64,000 nt of DNA from Symploca sp. SIO2E9 (lineage in GTDB: Bacteria > Cyanobacteriota > Cyanobacteriia > Cyanobacteriales > Coleofasciculaceae): positions 95,640 to 159,639 of the forward strand of contig JAAHGS010000019.1 in NCBI GenBank assembly GCA_010692645.1, given 5' to 3'. Made by a program: the position numbers and the translations under genes. The notes beneath the pieces were generated by a model. That model was not told the DNA's origin. It saw nothing but the letters and a program-made list of their open reading frames with translations, and searched no databases. This document shows positions 16,823 through 26,512 of this stretch, in pieces. How positions within the stretch are numbered: the stretch's first letter is position 1; the number at the start of each line of letters is the position of its first letter.

Positions 16823-17719
16823 CTAGGCACTACCAAGCCACATTGAGAGATCTTTTTGCGTCAAATCCTGAAGTTTGAGAATGTCTTCTAGATAGCATGC
16901 GGTTAACTTATCACGCAGTGCCTGATCAAATTGAGGTTTCCAGCTATTCTTGGCTGTAATGAATTGTAGCAAATTTTTTCTGATTTTTTTAGGCAGTATA
17001 GATTTCAATATACTTTTAGTAAGATTATATTGGTTTGTGAGTTCATGAATAAATTGATTTTTCGGGAAAAAGTGTACATTGTATTTGCGACTAACATCAG
17101 GATTGAAATCCGGATCAACGCCCAGGTAAGTATAGATGTCCCTAATTGTGCCGAGGGTGTCTGCTATTAAGTCCTCAAAAAGGTAGATGCGAACTTGTTG
17201 ATCACCAAATAAACTCATATATCGCTTGATCTGTTCGTAGTAAAAACCTTGTTGCTTGTAATGCCAACTAGGTCCCCAATTTAACTGAATACGCTCGTCT
17301 TCCTGAGCAAGCGCGTCTGAGAAACTTAGTGGCTCATAGCCCAGCCACTTCGTATGCAGGTAATGGGAAAAGGCTCGCTCTGCTGGCTGCCTGAGAATTA
17401 CAATCATTTTGACTTTGGGAAAACGTCTGTAGATTCTCATCGGTACTTCTTTATTATAGAGATAGCTCGGCGTTGCTTCTCCAATTGCCGTTTCGTCACT
17501 TACCTGGTTGAATAAAGACTGATACTCATCAAAACTCTTGACCGACATTTCATATATTTTCTGATCAAGCGGTCCAGAAAAACGCCTTTCCTCTCCATCC
17601 CACTGGAAAAACTTGGTTTCCTTAATGGGACTCATGTAAATTTGTGGATGTTCTCGTAAATAATAATAAACAGAGGTTGTACCTGCTTTAACTGCACCGA
17701 TCACCATAAAATTAATCAT
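16823..17719 (-). CDS. Sulfotransferase
   Basis: A ~298-aa PAPS-dependent sulfotransferase. The N-terminal FMVIGAVKAGTTSVYYYL is the 5'-phosphosulfate loop with its catalytic-region Lys. MIVILRQPAERAFSHYLHTKW is the 3'-phosphate-binding segment with Arg and Ser. KYNVHFFPKNQF is typical of heparan-sulfate-type bacterial relatives. The start is placed at the ATG at 17719 because the longer frame begins with GTG and adds residues upstream of the conserved start; a GAG lies 8 bases before this ATG. It is a neighbour and probable paralogue of the 17819-18697 gene. Confidence 0.88.
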   Translation of the reverse strand: MINFMVIGAVKAGTTSVYYYLREHPQIYMSPIKETKFFQWDGEERRFSGPLDQKIYEMSVKSFDEYQSLFNQVSDETAIGEATPSYLYNKEVPMRIYRRFPKVKMIVILRQPAERAFSHYLHTKWLGYEPLSFSDALAQEDERIQLNWGPSWHYKQQGFYYEQIKRYMSLFGDQQVRIYLFEDLIADTLGTIRDIYTYLGVDPDFNPDVSRKYNVHFFPKNQFIHELTNQYNLTKSILKSILPKKIRKNLLQFITAKNSWKPQFDQALRDKLTACYLEDILKLQDLTQKDLSMWLGSA

Positions 17720-17818
17720 AGTCATTACTCTAGTTACTTGTTTTTTTTTACACTGTTGCACTACTCCTGCTTAGATAAGAGTAATTAGAGTTTTTGACCG
17801 CAGCTACTAACTCAAGAA

Positions 17819-18697
17819 CTACTGATTCCAATGAGATAAGTCACGGTTGAGAAACTCAGCCAGTCTCTGGTTAGGCTCACGAAACTTTTCCAACAACATC
17901 TGGCGGGTTTCTGGGAGCATCTGCGGTGGTAAGTAGGACTGTTTTTCTCCCCACTTCCGGTAATGGGGTAACGCCTTTAATACCTGATAAGTAAGATCTC
18001 GTACCCCTTGTGGCAGTAAATTAGCAATAAAGACAGCTCCCGGAATTGCACGCAGGGGAGAAGTCATTTTTGACCGCAAAAACCATTGAGCATCTTGATG
18101 ACCTTGATTAGCAGCAATTAGGCTATTTTGCACCAGATCAATTTTATCATCAACTCCAATGAAATGACAAATTTTACCCATAGCCTCTGCTGGTTTATGG
18201 ATTAAATCCTCCATTAACATAATCAGAAGAGATTCCCTAGGAAAGAATCGAAGATATTGTTCAACATGTTGCATATAATTACCGCTATCTACAAGATAGC
18301 TACGTTCTTTAATCCCTTCTTCAAAGGTTGTCTTGGGCTTTTGTTCACGACATTTTATTTCGTGTACATGGTGAGAATATGCTCGATCTACTGGATGTCG
18401 AATGATATATATCATCTTTACTTTAGGAAGCACCTGAGCAATGCGCTCTGCAGCTTTAGGAAACTTAGGTAACCTAGTATATGTTGTTGAAGCCTCACCG
18501 CAGATTTGCTGTAATCCAGCCTCGCTAAAAAGTAAACTATACCAATCCATTCCCTTACCATATATATCGTCTATAGCAAAGAAATCAGGTTCCTTAGGAG
18601 TACTCATATATATCTGCGGATGTCGACACAAGTACTTGTACAAAGTTGTTGTACCCGACTTAGCAGCACCAATAATTAGAAAATCTGGTAAGCGCAT
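17819..18697 (-). CDS. Sulfotransferase
   Basis: A 292-aa sulfotransferase. DFLIIGAAKSGTTTLYKYL is the phosphosulfate-binding loop, CRHPQIYMSTPKEPDFFA the conserved follow-on shared with the 16823-17719 protein, and MIYIIRHPVDRAYSHHVHE the 3'-phosphate-binding segment. Both motifs are intact. It lies between the Wzx-like flippase gene (17 bp away) and its paralogue. With the gene at 11925-12851 it makes three sulfotransferases in 7 kb, so the polymer is likely sulfated at more than one position. No PAPS-synthesis genes are present in the window. Confidence 0.89.
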   Translation of the reverse strand: MRLPDFLIIGAAKSGTTTLYKYLCRHPQIYMSTPKEPDFFAIDDIYGKGMDWYSLLFSEAGLQQICGEASTTYTRLPKFPKAAERIAQVLPKVKMIYIIRHPVDRAYSHHVHEIKCREQKPKTTFEEGIKERSYLVDSGNYMQHVEQYLRFFPRESLLIMLMEDLIHKPAEAMGKICHFIGVDDKIDLVQNSLIAANQGHQDAQWFLRSKMTSPLRAIPGAVFIANLLPQGVRDLTYQVLKALPHYRKWGEKQSYLPPQMLPETRQMLLEKFREPNQRLAEFLNRDLSHWNQ

Positions 18698-18714
18698 TTT
18701 TTTCTATTTATTTA

Positions 18715-20055
18715 CTACAAAACTCTATCTATAGGTAATCCAAAACCTAAAAAGTATCTACTGCTTACTAAAATAGTGATTAATCCAATCAGTAGCAGGG
18801 TTGCTTGAATATCCTGCACTATACCTGTTAGTTCTTCTTTCCAGAGACCATAATTGATTGCTCCATAAAGAGGTAGATCATTAAAGGCAATTACAATTAC
18901 AGCACCCAAAGGTCCCATTAGGGAAAATCCCAGTCGTAGTAAAATTACCATGTAAATACACTTGAGAAAGTTGCCCCAAGCTACATAAATAGGTTTGCCA
19001 ATAGCTGTAAGAGACTTCGTTATTGTCTGCGCTAGTAGTGCAGGCCAAAGACCCAAAGACAAGATTGGCAGCATCCAAGCGGCATCATTATATCTTTCGT
19101 CGTATAGCGTCAAGATTAGAAAATCTCCAAAGCTGACTAAAACGGCGACGCCAAGTGCTATGGCAACAAGTAACAGCCAGCGTGGCTTCAAAATTTTGGT
19201 TCGAAGCTCCTCACGAGGGAGGTCTTTAAACTTAGAAACTACGGGAAAAATCACTCTGCTGCCAATTTGTCCAAACATCTGACTTGGCAACCCTGCAAAG
19301 ATAAGAGCAACATTATAAACACCCAAAGTTTCTAAGGTAAATAATTTTCCCAATATAAGTTTGTCAGCCTGCATCGCCAAAAACACCATAGCTGTCGATA
19401 CAAATATCCACTTACCGAAAGAAAATATTTCTTTCGCTGCAGTTTTTTCCCAGGTAAAACGGTTAGCAATTTTGGGAAATAATCGATGACTACACAGAGT
19501 GTTGATTAAACTTGACACCAGAGAGCCACCAACAATTGCCCAGATGGTTTGATTTAACCATGCCCAGACAATTATTACTAAGTTTCTGATTGTTGCTATC
19601 CCCAAATTAAATCTTGTCAACTTACCCTGAGCTAGATGGCGATTGAGCGTGAACTGGGCGGTAGATTGAAACCCGTTAATAACTGCATTTAGAGAAATTA
19701 TTGGGATCAGCCACAGAAGCTGTGGCTCGTTGTAGAATGTAGCAACAGGCCAAGTAATTAACAAGCTAGCTAGCCATAGTCCAAAGCCGCGAATGACTTG
19801 TAATGTCCAGGCAGTATTGATAAAATCAGGGTCATCACCGCGCTTATTTTGGATGATGCTTGGACCAATACCAATATCTGAGAACAGATTTAAGCCAGTT
19901 GAAAAGGTAGTAGCCAAAGCCATGAGACCGAAATACTCTGGGGCAAGTAGGCGAGTCAATATTAGGTTAGAACCGAATCGCATGAACTGACCTGCAAACT
20001 GACCAACAAAAGACCAGGCAGTAGCGCGGATAGCTTGTTTTTTAAGTGACGCCAT
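18715..20055 (-). CDS. Lipopolysaccharide/polysaccharide flippase (Wzx/MOP-like)
   Basis: A 446-aa polytopic inner-membrane protein. The N-terminus KQAIRATAWSFVGQFAGQFMRFGSNLILTRLL, then APEYFGLMALATTFSTGLNLFSDIGIGPSIIQ, is diagnostic of the PST branch of the MOP flippase superfamily (WzxC/polysaccharide biosynthesis protein). About twelve hydrophobic segments follow. Family members move undecaprenyl-pyrophosphate-linked repeat units across the inner membrane. It is slightly shorter than typical (~480 aa) at the C-terminus. It lies 111 bp downstream of a GT4 gene and just upstream of two sulfotransferase genes. With the Wzy-like and Wzc-like proteins it completes a Wzx/Wzy-type export route, although no outer-membrane Wza is seen here. 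Confidence 0.88.
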   Translation of the reverse strand: MASLKKQAIRATAWSFVGQFAGQFMRFGSNLILTRLLAPEYFGLMALATTFSTGLNLFSDIGIGPSIIQNKRGDDPDFINTAWTLQVIRGFGLWLASLLITWPVATFYNEPQLLWLIPIISLNAVINGFQSTAQFTLNRHLAQGKLTRFNLGIATIRNLVIIVWAWLNQTIWAIVGGSLVSSLINTLCSHRLFPKIANRFTWEKTAAKEIFSFGKWIFVSTAMVFLAMQADKLILGKLFTLETLGVYNVALIFAGLPSQMFGQIGSRVIFPVVSKFKDLPREELRTKILKPRWLLLVAIALGVAVLVSFGDFLILTLYDERYNDAAWMLPILSLGLWPALLAQTITKSLTAIGKPIYVAWGNFLKCIYMVILLRLGFSLMGPLGAVIVIAFNDLPLYGAINYGLWKEELTGIVQDIQATLLLIGLITILVSSRYFLGFGLPIDRVL

Positions 20056-20166
20056 ATTGCTTTGGTTTAAGAGATTTCATATTACCTTGGAGGGTGAATA
20101 GTAGAAAGATGGATTGTTATACTTTTTTGTGCTTTCTTGTCCATGGAATCTCACTTTAATATTTAG

Positions 20167-21450
20167 TTAGTTGCTCCTAGTCGTTTCGACGCTGGCATAG
20201 CTAACATTAGCAAGCGTTGCCTTGATTTTTGCCTGTTGCGGTGACTGCTCAATTTGAGACCGAAATAGTGCTGCCAATTTACTAGCTTCGATCGCAACAT
20301 CATGCCTTTCGGTAACTCGCTCAGCACCGGCTTTGCCTAATTGTTCTAGTGTTTCTAGTGGCAGCTGTAGGGCAGTTCTCATTGCTATCGTTAAAGCTTC
20401 AACAGAGCCAGGGGGCACTAGCCAACCGCAGGTTCCAGATTCCACTAGTTCAGGTATCCCGGCAACATAAGTGCTGATTACTGGACGACTTAGAGCTAGT
20501 GCTTCCATGATTACCACTGGTAAGCCTTCAGCAAAGCTGGGTAGTACTAGTGCCCGCGAGTCCAAAATCTGTCGCTGAACCTCAGAGTTACTAGCCCAGC
20601 CAGTAATTTCAACTTGTTCTTGTAAACCAAGCTGAGCAATCCGGGTTTCAATCTGGAGTCTGAGGGGCCCATCACCCACCAACACCAGCTTAAACTTCAA
20701 CCCCTCGGCAGCTAACTGAGCTGCTGCTTCGATTAACAGCAAATGTCCTTTTTGTTCGCTAAGTCGTCCAACACAGACCAAGCAGGGCTGCTCCGGTATA
20801 GGAGTATGAGAGTACTGCAAAAATGCCTTATCTACACCACAGTGAATCACGTGGATTTTTGACCAATGTTGGTGTTCACACCACCGATAAAGCTGACTCT
20901 TAGTAAAGGAGCTAATGGCAATAACAGCATTCGCTCGCTTAATTTTTTCTTCTAAGGCAATAAGTTTAACCTTATCAAATTCCTCTGGGCCGTGAACTGT
21001 AAAACTGTAAGGCGGTCCATCTAAGGCATGGCATAACATTGCTACTGTGGTTGAATTAGTACCGAAATGAGCGTGAACTTGGTTTATCCCCAAATCTGAA
21101 CACCAACCTAGCAGAACACAAGCTTCAGCTAAGTAAGCCAGATGGTTCAAAATCCCTCGCTCTGAACCCCAACCGATGCTGAAAGTTAGCCACAAACTGC
21201 TCAGGAAACGAATAGGTTTGGTTAGGAAAACACTGATCAAGCTAAAGAGCAAGCTTACTATCCCAACTCCTAAAACAAATCGAGTCTTTTCTAACTCAAG
21301 TTTGTCAGCTTCGTCAACTAGCTCAGATTCACAAGAGCGGATTGAAAAGCGCACCACTTGGATACCACAGGCCTCAACCCCAGCAATTTCCCGCCGGATG
21401 AAACTGTGACTAACCTTAGGATACTGATTAACTAGATAAGCAATTTTCAT
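20167..21450 (-). CDS. GT4-family glycosyltransferase (WcaL/AmsK-like)
   Basis: A 427-aa GT-B enzyme. The N-terminus KIAYLVNQYPKVSHSFIRREI is characteristic of colanic-acid/amylovoran-type GT4 enzymes. The middle has QVHAHFGTNSTTVAML and SFTVHGPEEFD. The C-terminal domain has CVGRLSEQKGHLLLIEAAAQ, VGDGPLRLQIE and PSFAEGLPVVIMEALALSRP (donor site E-x7-E), then STYVAGIPELVESG. It is complete. The ATG at 21450 has no clear ribosome site. The upstream neighbour is the Wzc-like gene (144 bp). Probable role: sugar transfer to the lipid-linked repeat unit in the cytoplasm. Confidence 0.88.
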   Translation of the reverse strand: MKIAYLVNQYPKVSHSFIRREIAGVEACGIQVVRFSIRSCESELVDEADKLELEKTRFVLGVGIVSLLFSLISVFLTKPIRFLSSLWLTFSIGWGSERGILNHLAYLAEACVLLGWCSDLGINQVHAHFGTNSTTVAMLCHALDGPPYSFTVHGPEEFDKVKLIALEEKIKRANAVIAISSFTKSQLYRWCEHQHWSKIHVIHCGVDKAFLQYSHTPIPEQPCLVCVGRLSEQKGHLLLIEAAAQLAAEGLKFKLVLVGDGPLRLQIETRIAQLGLQEQVEITGWASNSEVQRQILDSRALVLPSFAEGLPVVIMEALALSRPVISTYVAGIPELVESGTCGWLVPPGSVEALTIAMRTALQLPLETLEQLGKAGAERVTERHDVAIEASKLAALFRSQIEQSPQQAKIKATLANVSYASVETTRSN

Positions 21451-21594
21451 TTTAGAGAAAAAGTATAAATTTTTAAATGAATTGGCAGCAGAATAAGCCC
21501 GTCTTTGACGGGGGAAAACTTAGATAGTTATGGAAAATGTTACAGAAACAAACTCCGATTCAATAAAATTGTAACTTAATTAACCCTAGTAGCT

Positions 21595-23898
21595 TTAGCT
21601 TGGTTTCTGCATTGCCTTTACCCATTGCTGAGCGGTCTCTACCTGAAAAAACTTTGGTGGTGACTGAGATGAGTCAGCAATGGATGATGCTTTTACAGAA
21701 TTAGCAACTACACCAAGGATAGGTAAACCAAAAACATTTAATTGACTTAGGGCTTGCTTGACCAAAGATTGCTTAGTCTTGCCCATTGTTACAACCATTA
21801 AGATCCCATCAGTGTTAGCAGTTACAAAACTAGCGTCTGTATAGTTGATCAGATTGGGCGTGTCATAGATGACCAGGTGAAATTTTTCCTGAAATTGATT
21901 CTGGAGATACTGCATACGAGCAGATGCCAAGCGCTTGCTAGAGCCTGGCAGGAGTTTGCCAGTACTCAACACAAAAAGATTATCTGCTAGGGGTGATTGC
22001 TCAATGAATTCGTTAAGCTCTAATTTTTTATCTAGAAGGTCACTGAGTCCCTTGGAGTTGGACAAGTTTAACTTACTATGGAGTTCGGGTGAACGCAAAT
22101 TGGTATCTACCAATAGGACTTTCTGACCCATGGCTGCCACTGTTTGAGCCAGCTGTAACGCAATAGTAGATTTGCCATCCCCAGGTGTCGCCGAACAAAC
22201 TGTTAAAGAGCGAACTGGATGATTAGAAAAGCGAAAGCGGATGTTAGCGTAGAGAGATTCAAAAGCTTCTGTAAATAGGCAAGCACTTGAATTTCCCTCC
22301 TTAGTTGTTTCAATAGACCCTAAAGATTCGGTGAAATTAGCTGAGAGTTCGGGATTTTTAGTGAGCGGAATCGTCCCTAATATAGGCAATTTCGTCACTT
22401 CTTCCAAGTCTTCAGTGGAGTAGAAGATATCACGGTACTTCTCGTAGAGTACAGATGCCCCCATCCCTAATACTAGACCCCCCATCAACCCCATGAGTAG
22501 TGTCTTAGAGTCACCAGGTTTTGGGATTGGATTGCCCTCAGCATCTTTAGGGATTTGAGGTTCGTAAACTAGTTCCCAAGGCACTTCTTTCTGAGCTGCC
22601 TCGACTCTGAGCGTTTCTTTCTGGCTTTCGAGTTGGTTAAGGGTATTGCTAATAAGTGCTAACTCACGCTTTAGCTTATTATATTGAGTGGTAACAGCAG
22701 GTAATTGTTGTGCTTGTCGCTCAAAAGTTTTTTTGTTATTTTCAATCTCTTGATTGCGAACCTCTAGCACTTGAATTTGGTTAGTTGTTTCAATCAGTTG
22801 CCCAATAAGTCCTATGCGGGTCGCATTTTGGATGACCAGCACTTGGGAATTGCTTACTTTTGTCAGCGCCTGCCCCAAAATCCTCTCTGTTTCCTGATTA
22901 AGTAAGTTTTGCAAGTTCTGTCGCTGCTCAAGTAAAGCTTGAATAGCAGGACTATCAGACTGGAAGCGGGCAGATTCTACTGCAATCTGACTTTCTGCTT
23001 CCTTAATTTGTGCAAGTAGGTTTTGATAGCTAGGATCTTCACTCAATGATGAGGCAGCAAGGGCTTCCTCCGGACTTAGGTTCAATTGTTTCTGCAAGAT
23101 GGTGCGGAGTGTTCTAAGTTCCCGTAGATCTCTTTGAGCGGCTAACTGTTCGTCAGTCATGGCGCGGACTTTTGCAAATAATTCTTGAGCTTGATTTGCC
23201 GGTTCAATCAGATTGTACTGTTGTTGCATTCTCTGCAGCTGTCCCTCAAGGGTATTTGCTCGCTCTCGCAACTTATGGATTTGCTCCTGAATAAACTCAA
23301 TACTTTGACCAATGCGAGTTTTGCGCGACTCAAGACTATAATTTAAATATTGCTCAGCAGTTTGATCCAAGACTAACTGCACTAATTCTGGGTTTAGACC
23401 ACGATAATGAACATCGATTATTTTGGTTTTTCCAAACTGCTCTACAGATAACCCTTCTTTGAGTTGATGGAGGCTAAAGTCTTGATACTGGGCTTGAATT
23501 TCTTCAACAATGGGGGAAAGTTGACCACTAGACATTAAGATTTCAACTATAGTTGAGTAGTCTAATTTAATATCAGTTGTACTTGGGTTGCCAGTGAGTG
23601 TACCGGCATCTTCAACTAATTTCTCTTCAGAGGTTACTGGCTCAACTAAAATCTGAAAGTTCCCTGAATATATGGGCGGAGGTTCTGTTGTTAACAAGAC
23701 AGCAGCAGCAGATGCTATCGTTGTCATGCCAGTAATCAGCAGGATTTTTCGCCTAAAAAGCCTCAAAATGGGACCTAGATTCAATCCTTTTTGAGTCTGG
23801 GGGTTAGACTCCACTTCATCCTCTAGCAGCAATGGTAGCTGTCTCCCAAATTCGCTACTAGATAATATTTGATAGTTTTGATCATTATCCTTAGTCAT
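21595..23898 (-). CDS. Wzc-like polysaccharide copolymerase/BY-kinase lacking a C-terminal tyrosine cluster
   Basis: A ~767-aa protein with Wzz domain, coiled coil and cytoplasmic BY-kinase domain. LRLFRRKILLITGMTTIASAAAVLL is the first membrane segment and LLMGLMGGLVLGMGASVLYEKY the second, flanking a periplasmic coiled coil of ~350 residues. The kinase domain has Walker A SATPGDGKST, Walker A' VLLVDTNLRSPELH and Walker B VIYDTPNLINY. A' and B deviate from the usual DADLRRP and DTPP. The C-terminus after GVVANSVKASS lacks the usual Tyr-rich tail, whereas the paralogue at 57601-59889 has one. The start is set at the ATG at 23898, giving a length like the paralogue; a GTG at 24108 would add a 70-residue extension. 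It controls chain length and export with Wzy and an outer-membrane partner not seen here. Confidence 0.87.
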   Translation of the reverse strand: MTKDNDQNYQILSSSEFGRQLPLLLEDEVESNPQTQKGLNLGPILRLFRRKILLITGMTTIASAAAVLLTTEPPPIYSGNFQILVEPVTSEEKLVEDAGTLTGNPSTTDIKLDYSTIVEILMSSGQLSPIVEEIQAQYQDFSLHQLKEGLSVEQFGKTKIIDVHYRGLNPELVQLVLDQTAEQYLNYSLESRKTRIGQSIEFIQEQIHKLRERANTLEGQLQRMQQQYNLIEPANQAQELFAKVRAMTDEQLAAQRDLRELRTLRTILQKQLNLSPEEALAASSLSEDPSYQNLLAQIKEAESQIAVESARFQSDSPAIQALLEQRQNLQNLLNQETERILGQALTKVSNSQVLVIQNATRIGLIGQLIETTNQIQVLEVRNQEIENNKKTFERQAQQLPAVTTQYNKLKRELALISNTLNQLESQKETLRVEAAQKEVPWELVYEPQIPKDAEGNPIPKPGDSKTLLMGLMGGLVLGMGASVLYEKYRDIFYSTEDLEEVTKLPILGTIPLTKNPELSANFTESLGSIETTKEGNSSACLFTEAFESLYANIRFRFSNHPVRSLTVCSATPGDGKSTIALQLAQTVAAMGQKVLLVDTNLRSPELHSKLNLSNSKGLSDLLDKKLELNEFIEQSPLADNLFVLSTGKLLPGSSKRLASARMQYLQNQFQEKFHLVIYDTPNLINYTDASFVTANTDGILMVVTMGKTKQSLVKQALSQLNVFGLPILGVVANSVKASSIADSSQSPPKFFQVETAQQWVKAMQKPS

Positions 23899-25597
23899 TT
23901 CAACTTTAGGACGAATAAACTGATATGTGCCCACCAAAATAGCACTCATAATGAGATGATTTTGGTACGTATCTTGACTTCTAACTCTTGGAAGTAATTG
24001 TGCTGCGCCTAAACGTACAATCTGGTAACCAGATAAATAAATTAACCTATTTGGAAGTCTGAGGCACGAGATTAAGTGGATCACTCCTGGAAATAGATTA
24101 ATTTCCACAAGGTTTCCAGCCCTACATGTTCCTCAGATGGCAAAAGGCTTATTCCATTGATGCCAGCATCAAGATGCCCCTGTTCCTAGATGCAATTTTA
24201 ATAGCACTTGTTAATGCTAGACTTGACAAGCCATCTTAGTAGATTGACAACTGTAGGATAACTCAGATTTTGTGCTCTCTCTATTTAGAATAGAAAAGAA
24301 AAATTAAGATGGCAAGGTTTTTGAGAGCTTTCTCACAAATCAGACCAGTGCATCTCGGCAAAAGTTTGTGACCACAACATATCAGGTAGCAGAGAAGCAG
24401 TAGAGATTTAAGTAATACTCAATACTCAACTGTACTGCTATTCTCCTTTGAGAGAATAACTATTTATGGTTTTTGGCTATTTTTTTGACTAAATAAAAAA
24501 TATGTTAGTCCTCAATAATTTGTAAAGATTAACGGTCAATTAGTTTCCTGAAAAGACGTAATAGCAAGGCTTTTATCAATTAGGATCATTGCATTTTTTT
24601 TAAATTACTATATATCTATTGTCAAAAAAAACTCAAAGAACTGCCAATAAACTCGACCAGAATCTTTAATGATAATTGTTCTGATCTTAACAAAGATTTA
24701 CATAAACAATACATACAATCTGATGATTAATGAGTAAAATACTATTTGTGTCTCAGTATAATTACGCAAGCGCTCAAAATTTAGTTAACTTCTGAGAGTT
24801 GACTATTAGTGTATCTTCGGTCAGTCAACTTATTGCAATTAGAATAGTTTTATCGAAAGCATTGTGATTGAAGCTTCTTAAACGCTAAAAATATCACACT
24901 CTTTTGCACTAGAAAAACAGTGGTGTGTCTTAAGCAAGCAAAAACTGTAAATTACTTTAAATTATTTATGCACTAAAAATGAGTAGATGATTCTGTAGGT
25001 AACAAGCTAATCAGCATGGACACAAAGAAAAGATATCTCCTCTTGTTTTCGCCATTGTTTTATATGCTTAATACCTAAGCATAGTCTTTATAAAAACTTT
25101 TGAATATATAGTTTGCATAAAGATGTCGCCGATAATTATTAATATTAAATGTAAAAAAAAAATAGCACTTGCCAATTCTAGATGGACGAGTTAACTTAAT
25201 AAAAGTTGGTAAATATGAACGCGTCTTGTTTTGAATATATTAGTATTCAAAAATGTGTTTACTGGTCAATTACAAGCTACTAATTTAGTAACATAATTGC
25301 CTGATTAAATTATGTTGATCATCAAATTAACTTTGCAAAATACAGGTTTTGACAATTTTATCCTTAACTAAAGAGTGTGGCATAAACTGTATTGATACAT
25401 GCAGTTAATTGATTGTTTGTAACAACTTAGTTGCGACAGTAATCAGTTCAGCGCTGATATGCTAGGTAGCTGGCATTGAAGTAGATAGAGGAGCATTCCA
25501 ATTTAATCACTTCGCAACTCTTATGACAGCTGTTTTGACTATACATAGACACCACTTTTAATTTTGAGTCTCAATTCCAGATTATTCTACAAGTTTT
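23899..25597. other. Long A/T-rich gene-free divergent intergenic region
   Basis: About 1.7 kb between the divergently transcribed wzc-like gene and the CpsF/WecG-family gene, strongly A/T-rich. No ORF with family resemblance, RNA gene or clean inverted repeat was recognised. A weak alternative is that the first ~210 bases are coding, as an N-terminal extension of wzc from a GTG at 24108. It probably carries promoters for both arms of the polysaccharide locus, but none can be placed with confidence. Confidence 0.5.
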
Positions 25598-25602
25598 GGA
25601 GG
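25598..25602 (+). promoter_or_regulatory. Shine-Dalgarno site for the GTG start of the WecG/TagA/CpsF gene
   Basis: GGAGG lies eight bases before GTG at 25611. The longer frame opens with a TTG that overlaps this site, so the GTG is the better start. Confidence 0.75.
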
Positions 25603-25610
25603 CATTTTCT

Positions 25611-26414
25611 GTGTTTGTAAGAACTCCGAGAGCTAATCATCTCAAACAATTTGCTGATAGCGACAAAGTGAAGATTCTCAATTTACTCATCGACAATCTG
25701 TCGATGTCAGAACTTCTAAGAGAGCTAAAAACTGGAGTTGTTTTTACACCTAATGTCGACCATTTAATCAAAATCCAGAAAGATAGAGATTTTTTACACT
25801 GTTATGAAATGGCTGACTACAGAGTGTGTGATAGCCAACTAATCCTCTTTATCTCTTGGCTTCTAGGCTCGAAACTTAAAGAAAGAGTTGCTGGCTCTGA
25901 TTTTTTCCCTGCTTTTTGTAAGCACCACAAAAACAACGAAGAAATTAAAATATTTCTTCTAGGAGCTGCTGAAGGAGTAGCAGCTAAAGCTCAAAGAAAA
26001 ATAAATGCCAAAATTGGAAGAAGAATTGTAATAGAAGCATATTCTCCATCTTTTGGTTTTGAAAAAAACGAAGAGGAGTGCTTGGAAATTATTGAAAAAG
26101 TTAATAATTCAGAAGCTACAGTACTGGCAGTAGGTGTTGGTGCTCCCAAGCAAGAAAAATTCATCCACAAATATAAAGACCAATTCCGAAACATTCAAAT
26201 TTTTATGGGCATCGGCGCAACCATTGATTTTGAGGCAGGCAAATTCAATAGACCGCCAAAATTTATTAGGAATATAGGGATGGAATGGCTATATAGATTA
26301 TTGTCCGATCCAAAAAGGCTATGGAAAAGGTACTTAATAGAAGACCTTCCTTTCTTTTGGCTGGTTTTACAGCAAATGTTCAATAAATATGTTGAGCCAT
26401 TTCAAGATGTCTAA
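25611..26414 (+). CDS. WecG/TagA/CpsF-family glycosyltransferase (GT26)
   Basis: A 267-aa protein of the family that transfers N-acetylmannosamine(uronic acid) or related sugars to lipid-linked acceptors at the membrane. Conserved elements in order are VFTPNVDHLIKIQKD, YRVCDSQLILFIS, KERVAGSDFFPAFC, KIFLLGAAEGVA, VLAVGVGAPKQEKFI, IFMGIGATIDFEAGK and NRPPKFIRNIGMEWLYRLL, followed by the basic tail DPKRLWKRYL. The GTG at 25611 is used because GGAGG lies eight bases upstream. Length is typical. It is the first plus-strand gene after the long divergent spacer and is followed by a membrane GT2. It probably adds the second sugar of the repeat unit; donor not determinable. Confidence 0.88.
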   Translation: MFVRTPRANHLKQFADSDKVKILNLLIDNLSMSELLRELKTGVVFTPNVDHLIKIQKDRDFLHCYEMADYRVCDSQLILFISWLLGSKLKERVAGSDFFPAFCKHHKNNEEIKIFLLGAAEGVAAKAQRKINAKIGRRIVIEAYSPSFGFEKNEEECLEIIEKVNNSEATVLAVGVGAPKQEKFIHKYKDQFRNIQIFMGIGATIDFEAGKFNRPPKFIRNIGMEWLYRLLSDPKRLWKRYLIEDLPFFWLVLQQMFNKYVEPFQDV

Positions 26415-26512
26415 ACCTACAACGCTTTCATTAGTATTGCTGACAACTTCCATAATCAATTCATTGCTAATCAAGATTTAGCCTAACAAATTTTAATCAA
26501 GGTTGACTAATT

